64,000 nucleotides of DNA from assembly GCA_963281255.1 (NCBI GenBank), contig OY725501.1, positions 3,077,674 to 3,141,673 on the forward strand. The letters are read 5' to 3'. The notes below the pieces were generated by a model. It searched no databases. It was given only the letters and a program-made list of their open reading frames with translations, and was not told the origin of the DNA. Made by a program: the position numbers and the translations under genes. How positions within the stretch are numbered: position 1 is the first letter of the stretch; each line of letters opens with the position of its first letter. This DNA comes from Aphrocallistes beatrix (taxonomy: Eukaryota > Porifera > Hexactinellida > Sceptrulophora > Aphrocallistidae). Shown piece after piece: positions 39,501 through 51,500 of the stretch.

Positions 39501-42500
39501 TCGCACTTCACTCAATTGTTGGTATTTATATGATGACTAAGAATGTTATATGCTTACAACCCCAATTCCCAAACTATCATCATATGATGGTGTGTGAGAG
39601 TTTTGAATACTTATTTGGGTGAGGGGATATCACCTATAGGAGCTAGTCATTAATTCTTCTTGTCTAGTGAATTTATTCATTAGTCAATGAACTTTTTGAA
39701 CTTTATCCTTACTATTAAAACTCGATTATTGTATATATATTGTGACGAGTCTATGAATGACCAGTGTTTAATCAATAGATTATAAGAATAACAAATTAAG
39801 ATAGAGAATGGTAGACTAAACGAGTTAACCTAAGCGGAATATAAATAGAGATCCTACAGCCTATATCCTAGCTATCTAAGGTATCCTAGCAACTATCTAA
39901 ATACATACTAGGTGACTGTCTCTAACATTACCCCCCTTTTGAAAACGCTACATGTCCAAATGGGAAGTTCGGTCATTTGCAGGCCATCTCCGTCGATGTA
40001 CTAGGTCAGGTAATCGTGATACTCTTTCGCTTTCCTAATTCTCAGTGGGTATCTACGTTGCTGGTTTGGGATCTGTGAGTTCGTGGTCACAGAAGGAGCT
40101 ATGTTACCAGTGCTCTCATTTGGTGGCTCTTCCGGCTGGCCTCCATTCGCCGGATCATTCCTGGGATTTTCCTCTGCTGCAGGTTGTTCTTCACTCTCCG
40201 ACTCGAGGGTGATGTCAAGTTCGGGGAGTGCATCGTTTTGGATGTACTCGGGTGCTGATTTCTCCTGTATGGGTATACTTACAACTTCACCACCTCCCCT
40301 CTTATACAATTTGCATCTATCTTTATGAACCCATTTAGAACCACTCTGCCGATTGATCTTGATATTATGGCCTCTACAATCGATCACCTGAAAAGGACCC
40401 TTATATCTCAGGTCTAGAGAGTCCGTACGCATTTCATTGCGCTCCAGAACGTAGTCACCTGGGCATATTTGAGTTTGTTTCCTATTCACGCAGGTTCGTT
40501 CCTGCCTCTTGTCTTTGCTTGTCTCGTCATTACTCCTAGCAATATCATGAAGCTCATTTTTCAAGATTGTTAAGCTGTGCAGGTGTTGTTCATAGGACTC
40601 AGTCTTACCCTTACCGTACGTTGCGAGCATCGCGTCGACTGGAGAAATGGGCTGTCTCCCTGTCATCAGTAACTGTGCTGAAAACTTTGTGGACGAATTC
40701 TCGATATTATTACAATAGAATGTAATCTCAGGTAGTAGACTAGGCCAAGATCCTTTACTGATATTCCTATCCAAAGTTAAGCATCTAGCCACCTGCTTCA
40801 CTATCCCAATACTCCTCTCAGCTAATCCATCCGCCTGTGGATGGTAGGGGGAAGTGTGTCGCTTTTCAATTCCGAACTTTCTGCACATTTCTCTTACTTC
40901 TCCACCATCGATATTATGTGCCTGATCTGAGAGAACGCCTTTAGGTACCCCATGACCGCGATAAATCCAGCCGTTTTCGAATTCCCGGACGAGTGACTCT
41001 GCTTTCTGGTCCTTGAGTGGCACTGCTTCAATGTATCTTGTAAACACATCCACCATACAGAGGAAGTATCTATATGTATCATCTGACCATGGAAGCGTGG
41101 CCACGTCCATGGCGATGAGATCACCTGGACCGATGCCAGAGGTATTAAATGTACCTACTGGTTCCTTTGGAGTATTGGATGGCTTCCCCCGATGGCAGGT
41201 TAGGCAATCCCTACAGTATTCCTTTATGTCTCGCGTCATCCCGATCCAGAAATAGGTCCTCCTTATCATTTGTGATGTTCTTGCCTGGCCAAAGTGCCCT
41301 GCGCGATGTACCTCCTCAACCACGGCGTACTGCAATGCTTTTGGAACCACCAGGCGCTGGTCGAAGTATAACACCCCATCGCGAAGGTTCAGATGGGACG
41401 CAACTCTTTTGAGCTGTCCTGGGGTAATATCCTCTCCAGCTCCAATACATTCTACGGCGCCGCGTGTTACTGGGTCCCGTTTCTAAAGCTTTATTATGTC
41501 TGATTGTCTACTTCGGTTTCGCACGTTGAACACTTTATCCTCGAAAGAATTCTCGTCCTGGATATCTAGGTCGATGCGTTGCCCTGGAACCCTACTTAGG
41601 TAGTCAGGGAGGGCATTTTCTCTGCCCGGCCTATAGGATATCACGTAGTCATATTCTTCCAACTCCATTATCCAGCGGGCAAAGGTGTGTCGCGGGTCCT
41701 TTTGACTGCGCAGCCAGCGTAGTGGGTTGTGATCAGTCAGTAACTCTACCTTGTCTGATCCCCTCAGATATGTGCGCCATTTTCTGCATGCTGCTATTAG
41801 ACCCCAAGCTTCTAGTTGTCCGGCCGAGTAGTTCCTTTGTGATGACGTAAGTGAGGATGAGAAGTAGTCAATTGGACGTAAATCGCCTGACAACGGATCC
41901 CGTTGAGATAGGACTCCAGCCACTGCATTGGAACTGGCATCAGCCTCCACTACAAACTCTCTGCTCCAGTTTGGGAACGCTAATAGAACTGGTTCTTCTG
42001 CTAACCTCGATCGAAGCTGCTGAAACGCGTCATCTCGCTGTTCAGTCCATTCCCAGGACCTTCCTTTCTTCATCAAATCGTACAGAGGTTTTGCTATTCC
42101 TGCCAGGTTAGGAATATACGAGCGATAGAAATTGATGCTACCAAGGAACCTTTGGAGTTCACCAACTGACTTTGGAGTTGGGAACTTGGCTAGCTTCTGA
42201 GCAGCAGTGGGAGTTGGTCTCCTTCCTCTCTCTGACACCAGATGTCCTAAGAACTCGACCTCATCAAATCCAAACTGGCATTTACGATATTTCACACGAA
42301 TGTTTGCCTGCTCTAGACGCTCAAAAACATCTCGGAGGTCGGTTAGGTGCTCCTCGAAGCTAGTTGAGAATATTATGCAGTCATCAATATACGACTCAAC
42401 GCGATCTAGACCCTTTAGGGTGTTGTCCATCAGTCGCTGAAATGTAGCTTGGGAATTTACCAATCCGAAAGGCATCACAGTCATTTCGTAAAGTCCCCTT

Positions 42501-45500
42501 GGTGTATTGAATGCCGTCTTCTCCACATCGTTTTCGCTGACGGGCACACACCAGTATGCTGAGGTGATGTCGATGACTGAAAAGTATCGGTACCCGTGCA
42601 ATCTATCAAGGATGGTTTGGATTTGTGGAATGCTATATGCATCCTTTTTAGTCACTTGGTTGAGTTTCCTATAGTCAATCGTGAATCGCTGCCGTCCATC
42701 TTTCTTCGCCACCAGCACGACATTGCTGGCCCAAGGCGAGCTTGAAGGCCTACATAGGTTTTGCGCCAGCAACTCATCCAACTGTCGATTGATATCCTCT
42801 TCCCATCGAGGAGGCAGTCTGCGTGGTCTATTCTTAATAGGTAGTGCATCCCCAACTTGAATTGAGTGTTTGCATTTGTCTGTTCGTCCTGGTTTTTCGT
42901 CAAAGACTAATTCGTGTTCTTTGATAACTTCTTTAAGCTTTCTCTCCTGGTGCGGTGTGAGGTCCTGGTTTACCCATTTCTACTTCTACTTCTTGATGGC
43001 AGACTATGGCTTGGCTTAGCTTGAGATAGGCTCGATTTAGCTAGAGATAGACTTGACTTAGCTTAGCTTGAGAGACAGACTTGACTTAGCTAGAGATAGA
43101 CTTGACTTAGCTAGAGATAGACTTGACTTAGCTAGAGATAGACTTGGCTTCGCTTGAGTGACAGACTTGACCTGAGACGTCATAAGGGAACAATATACTT
43201 CTACGAGTAATAAGGAACAAGCACACACTCTGGCCTTCCAATTGAATATAGTCACACATTTCGGACCTTTACAGCATGATAAAGTTGACTAAATAAACAA
43301 ATAATATTATTAAATTAGTTCTTGAATTTAGCAAGTTTAGTTTACTATTATCATGTTTCAATACTACTGTAGTGCATTATATAGAGGTCTTAACTTTATT
43401 AGATATGAACAGTTGAAAAAAGTTTTGGTAGAATGTCCCACCGTGACGTACTGCCTGTGCAAAATGCCTCAAAGTATAATGTTTTAATTCCATAGTAGCA
43501 CATGCCAAATGAATAAGATTAGTATGGGAAGAGCCAGAATAAAGTTTTAAAATTTCTACTAAGGGTGCAGATACATCGTCGTTAAAATGACTATTCTTCT
43601 CTACCCAATTCACATTGAACATTTTCCAAACATCATTGATGAATTTCAAGAACTCAACAGTTTGGTTCTCACAATGTTTTTTCATGTTATAAACTAACTG
43701 TTCGACAGAAGTTGACTCATGGGAAAACTTAAGGGCCAAATTTATATTTTGCCTATCCAAGCTGATAGCCAGCAGGGTTTCGTTCTTATGCACATGTTTT
43801 GGAGAAACGAGGATTGCATTCACTAAATTGGGGGAAGGTAAACACTTTTTAATAATCTTTCAAATTCAGTCAATTGTTTCTAACAAACTTTAGTATCCTT
43901 ACTATTAAAACTCGATTAATATTTATTTGTTTATATATATATATATATATATCTGTAACGAATTGATTGAAGAAACTGCCGGTCATAGAAAGCTAATTTT
44001 TGGCATGTGGGAGTCTTTTGGCTATGGCTTCAGTAAGTTCTTAGCTCAGAGCAAAATCTACAATGGTTGCTCTCCAAGAGTTGAGTATATCGATCGGTTA
44101 CGTTTCTGGACCTAGTGTTTGTGCCATTCTCTATTCTTGGATACTTCAACATATCTCTTTTGGTAGGAGTAACTGGACTTGCTATTAGCATTCTGATAAT
44201 CGTACGTATATAACAATGATTGAATTTGTAGATTCTTTTTCAATGCCGGCGGAAGTGGTCAGGCCAGTCAGGTCATGGCCTGACCACTTATGTTAAGGTA
44301 TAATACTGAAAGGCCTAGGAGGCCTGACCACTATAGGGATGGTGAAGCAATGGGCCTGATAACTTTACAGCTGCTTCAGCCGACCTTGTTTTTATTTTGC
44401 TAAGATCAGTGGAGAATATAGTTGCTGCTGGTACATTTCTTATTTTTCGTAAAATTCGGATTTTTCAGTGTAGTATGGTATTGTAAATAATACAATAGCT
44501 AGGTAGGGGGAGGTGGTGGGAGTTCGTGCACTACCTTCATTGATCCTATAGAATTCTGAAACCATTGAGAATTGACATAGAAACTGACCAGTCAGCAGCA
44601 TACAAGTATTTTGGGTATAAATAATTGTATGAGCTACATATACGTAACAGAACTCAGATCATATTGTAAAACCAATTTATGAAGACGGAAAGTGGTAGCA
44701 ATACGAGTTCTTCTTTATCTGACTTGGGAATTATCGAAAAGGAAACTTCAACAGGGTTGTTAAATGGAACAAACAAGGATCTCAGTAAAAGAGGCATAAC
44801 TGACTACATATTTACAGTCGCAGCCTTTTCGACGTTAGCTCTTAGTAGTCTCGGGGTTACACAAGACTTTCCTGTCTTTCCCAGCATAGGAAAGAGTAAG
44901 GGACTCCACAATACTGAAATTGGTCTCATATTTAGTACACAGTCCTTCATGTGTGCATTCCTATTTCCATTCTGCAGCATTCTCTTGACCATTCTCAACA
45001 AGAAAGTGGCATTATGTGCCAACTCATTCATGTCTTACTGCGTATTCATAATGACCGGTCTACTTCCTGTCATGTCTTCCGTTCCCTTTCAAGTGTACGC
45101 GTTCCTATTCCAAGGAATACAGGCACTCAATGAAACAATGATGTTCCTCTCAGTCAATCTCATCATGTGGGAAATGTTTCCAAAAAAACAATCAACAATG
45201 GTTGCTCTCCAAGAGTTGAGTATATCGATCGGCTACGTTTCTGGACCTAGTGTGTGTGCCATTCTCTATCCTTGGATTGGATACTTCAACATGTATCTGT
45301 TGGTAGGGGTAACTGGACTCGTCATCACCTTGATAATCGTACTCATTCTATCACGCACAGACGTAACTCGAAACGCACACAATCAAATCGATAGTCAAGA
45401 CAAGCAATTCGATGTGTTGGTGGGAATAAAAATACTTTTCACACCTTCTCTGTGTTTACATATCGCAGTGTTATTCTTCTCAGGATTTTTTTTCACCTAC

Positions 45501-48500
45501 TTCACCCCCATCATAGGTCCCTACCTCATCTCTCGCTACCATGTGACTGTGAGTACAGTGGGTTGGGTGATAATGAGTGGAGAGTTGATCTATTTGGTCT
45601 TCTCTCTCGTCATGGGATACTTGTTTGACAATCACATCAGTTCATTCTATATGAGCGTAGCAGCATTTGGCTTATTGGCACAAAGTGTAGGTGTCCTCCT
45701 TTACCCTCCCTCCTCCCTCATATTCCCATATAGTGGGAACAACCTTCCTGTTTCGTTTGTGGGCAGTACTCTCAATGGTTTGGGTATCGCATTCTGTTTC
45801 ATTCCTGTTCTATCCAGTCTTCTAGCCAAAGCAGAAGAGAAGTTTCCCTCTACCTCCAATGTGGAACCTTCTGTAGCAGGGTTGTTCACTGGAGCCTATT
45901 ACCTTGGAGAAGGGATGGGTCAGATGGTTAGTGGGATACTAGCAGACTTGTACTCACTCGATTACTTATGCAACTTTCTGTCTGGATTCCTTCTCATTCT
46001 CTCCCTCACTCTATTCGTTGTAGCTGTGATGTGGTTCAAAGAGTTCAAAATTTCTAAGCCGGAAAAATAGTTGATTGCTTTATTCCCAAATATTAGTTAT
46101 GCCTTCCGTATATTGCTATACTTATTCCAATGTTTCCAATTCCAAACATAAACACAGAGATATGATATGTATTCCATTACACTCTCACCGACTTTTTTCA
46201 TTTACGATATTACTCATTGATTTAAATCAATGATGCGGATACGAAGTGTTCGTCAGCTCAGCAGTGCAAGTGCGCGAATCTGGTCAATTACAGAGTAGAC
46301 GACTACTTTACATTTTTGAAATAAGAGAATAGCAATATGTGTTTAAATCCATAGTGTATAGCCGACTCCGCTTAATAGGGTCACTGTTTAATCGGGTCAA
46401 CCGCTTAATCGGCCACTTTTGACAGGACCAGAATAGTTCTCACACATAGAAGCTAATACAAAATATTTTCGGTTAATAGGGCTCTCCGCTTAATTGGGCC
46501 AACATATCCGACCGATGTGGCCCTATTAAGCGGAGTCGACTGTATATCAATTTAATATGATTAAATCATGTTTTACTCATCACCAAATCTTTTTAACTAC
46601 TTCAAATGTATTGCGTGTGTAGCTGTATGTAACCAGATTTATATAGTTTATAAATTCTGTTACATGTTAGCTGTTTCATACTTAATATTTTGTTTAGGTA
46701 TGTCATAGAACACATCAGCCGAGTGAGTAGAGTTCTGAATCAGGATAACGGGCATGTGCTGATGGTTGGAGTTGGAGGGTCTGGGAGACAAAGTGCATCC
46801 AAACTAGCTACTTTCATGGCAGATTACGAAATATTCCAAATTGAAATATCAAAAACTTACTCAACAGTTGAATGGAGAGAAGACCTGAAGAGATTACTGC
46901 TAATGGCAGGAGCTGAAGGGAAACGCACAGTGTTCTTGTTCAGTGATAGTCAAATAAAAGACGAGTCATTTGTAGAAGATATCAACATGATTCTGAACAC
47001 AGGAGATGTCCCTAATCTGTACCCTTCTGATGAGAAGGTAGAGATTTTGGAGAAGATGCAGATACTAGCCAGATCTATGGGGAAGAAAATTGAAGCCACA
47101 CAATTGGCTCTCTATAACTTCTTTATCGAGAGAGTGCGTGCTAATTTGCATGTCATTGTTACGATGAGTCCAATTGGGGACTCGTTCAGAACGAGACTAC
47201 GTATGTTCCCTGCCTTAATTAACTGTTGTACCATCGATTGGTTCCAAGCCTGGCCGCAGGACGCTCTCGAGATGGTAGCGAACAAGTTCTTAGAAGAAGT
47301 GGACATGGATGAAAGCATGCATACTTCTTGTGTTTACATGTGTCAATATATACACAGGTATATAATAATGTAGCCTTAGAACATTAAATATACTACGTAT
47401 TTAAAAATTTCATATACGATTTGTTTATTTGTGATACTCTATTACATAGGCGTGTGATAGAAACCTCAGAGAAATTCTACTCAATCTTATTGCGTCATAA
47501 CTACGTGACGCCTACTTCCTACCTGGAGCTAATTCTCACGTTTAAAAAATTATTGAGGAAGCAGCGCGAGGAGATTATGAAACAGAAGAGGCGGTACGAA
47601 ATCGGACTAGACAAACTCCAGTTCGCTGCCTCTCAGGTCTCAGTCATGCAGAAAGAATTGAGAGAACTACAGCCGGAGTTGATCAAAACTTCAGCTGACA
47701 CCGACGCTCTCATGGTGAAGATTGAAAAGGATACCGTGGAGGCAGAAGCGAAAAAACAGGTTTAGAACACTATTAGTGTGTTGTGTGTATATCTGGGTAT
47801 GTGCGGTAGAACATACGTAAGGTAGGGCCTAAGTTCTGTCCCCAGCATAATTGGGTATATTTTTCCTCGACTCCAATAATCTTAGTTATTATAATGATAT
47901 ATATTGTAGATATAATATTCTGAACGATTTTGTGAGAGTTTTCATTAATTTCTTACTAAATGTTATTCATTTGAAATACGTATGTAGATTAGAAATATTG
48001 CTATTTGAATGTGAAATGTTGGGGTGTATATCTTAATTGTGGTGCTACAACGATATGTTATGTCGTTTGTAGGTTGTCGCGGCTGATGAGAAAGTTGCTA
48101 ATGAAGCCGCTGCAGAGTCGCAAGCCATAAAAGATGAGTGTGAGAGTGATCTCGCCGAGGCAATTCCCGCCCTGGAAGCCGCTATCCACGCTCTGAATAC
48201 TCTCAAGCCATCTGACATCACTATTGTAAAGTCGATGAAGAATCCTCCCATCGGGGTGAAGTTAGCCATGGAAGCAGTCTGTGTTCTGAAGAATGTGAAG
48301 CCAGAAAGAAAGCCTGATGGAACTGGGAAAATGGTGGAAGACTATTGGGGGCCTTCAGTGAAGCTTTTAGCAGATTTCAAGTTCCTAGACTCTCTCAAAG
48401 CATATGACAAAGATAACATCGCTCCGCCATTGATTAAGAAAATCAGAGAGAAATTCTCCTCCAATCCCGAGTTTGTTCCTGAGCTAATCAGGAATGCATC

Positions 48501-51500
48501 AACTGCTGCTGAAGGTTGGATACATTTCTTTCCTTCTCCAATATAAATGTATCTTTTGCATCGTTATTCTTAACATTCCCACTGTATGTAAATACAAATG
48601 CAATTAAAGCATGAAATCCTGTGGGCAAACTAATTTATTTTTTGACGATTTTTTCAAATTATTACGTTTTCCTATTATTATTTTATTTCCACATACTACA
48701 TGCTTTGTAGTAATATTGGTTGGTTCATTTTAGGCTTATGCAAATGGGTTCGAGCGATGGATGTGTATGACAGAGTAGCTAAGGTAGTTGCTCCTAAGAA
48801 AGCGAGTCTGAAGATAGCAGAGGGTAAGCTAGCAGTTCAGATGGTGATGCTGAATGAGAAGCGAGCTCAGCTTAAAGATATTCTAGACAAGTTGGATGCA
48901 CTGAATACTGAATTTGAAGCTTCTAAGAAGAAGAAGGGAGAGCTTGAAGAAAATATAGACATTTGTTCTAAAAAACTGGACAGAGCTGAGAAGCTTATAG
49001 CCGGTCAGTAATGGTGTATTCACAGTCATTAAAATCTTATTCATCCTAAAGGATACCCATAAGAGCTAGATAGTAATTGTATTACCAATTATATCTTCGA
49101 ACTCCCTTGTAAACTCACTATTATTTACCTGTGTGCCAAATTTCACATTTCTAGCACCTCCCAGTTCCCCAATCAACTTACACAAACAAACAACAAACAT
49201 ACAAAAAAAAACATTGAGTTTTAATGTATAAGATTATCCTTAGGTCTGGGAGGTGAGAAGACTCGTTGGAGCGAGGCCGCTCGCATGCTAGGAGAGAAGT
49301 ACACTAACTGTACGGGAGACGTGCTGTTGGCCTCTGGCGTAGTCGCGTATCTTGGAGCGTTTACAGTCGACTTCCGATCTGAATGCATCAAAGATTGCAA
49401 CGAAGCTTGTAAGGAAAAGAACATACCGACCAGTGCCAATTTCTCTCTCACCAACACATTAGGCAACCAAGTCAAGATACGGGCTTGGAAAATCGCAGGC
49501 CTACCTGCAGACACGTTCTCAATTGACAGTGCTATTGTCATCGAAAATTCTAGAAGATGGCCTCTGATCATCGATCCCCAGGGACAAGCCAACAAGTGGA
49601 TCAAGAACATGGAGAGAGAGAATCGGCTAGCTGTTATCAAATTAACAGATCCAAATTACGCGCGTACGCTCGAAAATAGCATTCAATTCGGCACACCGGT
49701 GTTAATTGAAAATATCGGAGAAGAGTTGGACCCACTGCTGGAACCAGTGCTGTTAAAACTAACTTTCAAGCAGGGAGGAGTTGACTATATCAAATTTGGG
49801 GACAGCGTAATTGAGTACAGTCCCGACTTCAGACTGTATATGACGACTAGGCTGAGGAACCCACACTACCTGCCGGAGGTAGCAGTGAAAGTAGCTCTGC
49901 TCAACTTCATGATCACCCCTCTGGGCCTACAGGATCAGCTGCTGGGGAAAGTAGCGGCCGAGGAGAAACCTGAGTTGGAGGAGAAGAAGAATCAGCTGAT
50001 TCTTGAAGGAGCAGCTAACAAGAAGCAGTTGAAAGAGATTGAGGACAAGATATTGGAGGTGTTATCCAGCTCCCAGGGGAACATTCTAGAAGACGAGTCG
50101 GCCATTCAGGTGCTGTCCTCTTCTAAAGTTCTCTCTGAAGAGATTTCAGCTAAACAAGAAATCGCTAATGCCACTGAGAAAGAGATTGATGATACGCGTA
50201 ACGGCTATACTCCAGTGGCTGTCCACTCATCCATTCTCTTCTTCTGCATCTCAGACCTCGCTAACATTGATCCCATGTACCAGTACTCGCTTGGTTGGTT
50301 CATCAACTTGTTCCTAAACGCCATCGCTAACAGTGAAAAGTCGACTGTACTAAAAGAACGTATCAAAAACTTAAACGACTATTTCACTGATAATATCTAC
50401 AAGAATGTGTGCCGTTCTCTGTTTGAGAAAGACAAACTCCTATTTTCTTTCGTCCTCTGCATCAATATAGAGAAGAACCAAGGACTGATTGATGACAACG
50501 TGTGGCGTTTCCTGTTGACAGGAGGGGTAGCATTGGACAATCCTCATCCCAATCCGTGTCCCAAGTGGCTGGGAGACAAGCCCTGGTCCGAGATGGTGAG
50601 AGCATCCAGTCTACCAGAGTTGTCCGGATTCTTCCAAACGATCGGTAAGAACGAGAAACTCTGGAAAAAGATATACGATTCTTCTAAACCGCATTCTGAA
50701 CGACTGCCGCTTAACTACGATGTGAAACTGAATGATATATACAAGTTAGTAGTTCTTCGGTGTATGCGGCCTGATAAGATTATTCCGGCCATACAGGACT
50801 ATATTGTCTCTCATGTGGGGCGCACTTTTGTTGAACCGCCCACTTTCGATTTGGGTGCGAGTTACCGCGATTCTTACTGTTGTGCACCCTTAATCTTCGT
50901 CCTCTCCCCTGGCGCTGATCCGATGGCTGGTCTGTTGAAGTTTGCTCAGGACAAAGGGATGGGGGGAAGTAGGTGTCAGAGTATCTCCCTCGGACAGGGA
51001 CAGGGTCCCATTGCTACGAAGATGATAGAGAGAGCGAAGAAAGAGGGAACCTGGGTAGTGTTACAGAATTGCCATCTTGCCACCAGTTGGATGCCAAGGC
51101 TGGAGAAGATGTGTGAGGAGGAAATAACGGCGGATTCGACACACAAAGAATTCCGTCTCTGGCTGACCAGTTATCCCTCTGATAAGTTCCCTGTCTCCAT
51201 CCTACAGAATGGCGTGAAGATGACCAATGAGCCGCCTAAAGGCCTCCGGGCTAACCTCCTCCGGTCCTACCTCAACGATCCCATCTCAGATTCGAAATTC
51301 TTCTCAAACTGTAACAAACCCGTTTACTTTCAGAAGCTTCTCTTCGGTCTCTGTTTCTTCCACGCGTTAGTGCAAGAAAGGCGCAAGTTCGGAGCCCTCG
51401 GCTGGAACATTCCTTACGAGTTTAACGAGAGTGACTTGAGAATTAGTATGCAGCAGTTACAAATGTTTCTGAATGAGTATGAAGAGGCGCCACTCGACGC

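Larger units (their letters stand above)
39741..42979 (-). mobile_element. Ty3/gypsy LTR retrotransposon, 5'-truncated
   Basis: The minus-strand element keeps the C-terminal part of pol and one LTR. Gag, protease and the 5' LTR are absent; an in-frame stop at about 42980 and the start of an unrelated tandem repeat mark the break. The element lies inside dynein intron 27, between the inverted MFS copies. A 22-bp sequence (CCTTACTATTAAAACTCGATTA) occurs at about 39706 and again at about 43895, on both sides of the insertion. Confidence 0.85.

Noticed and set aside
39452-46070. The inverted MFS copies as terminal repeats of a giant transposon
   Set aside because: The arms are a cellular-type transporter gene with its near 5' flank, with no target duplication seen at the outer ends. 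A local inverted duplication is simpler.
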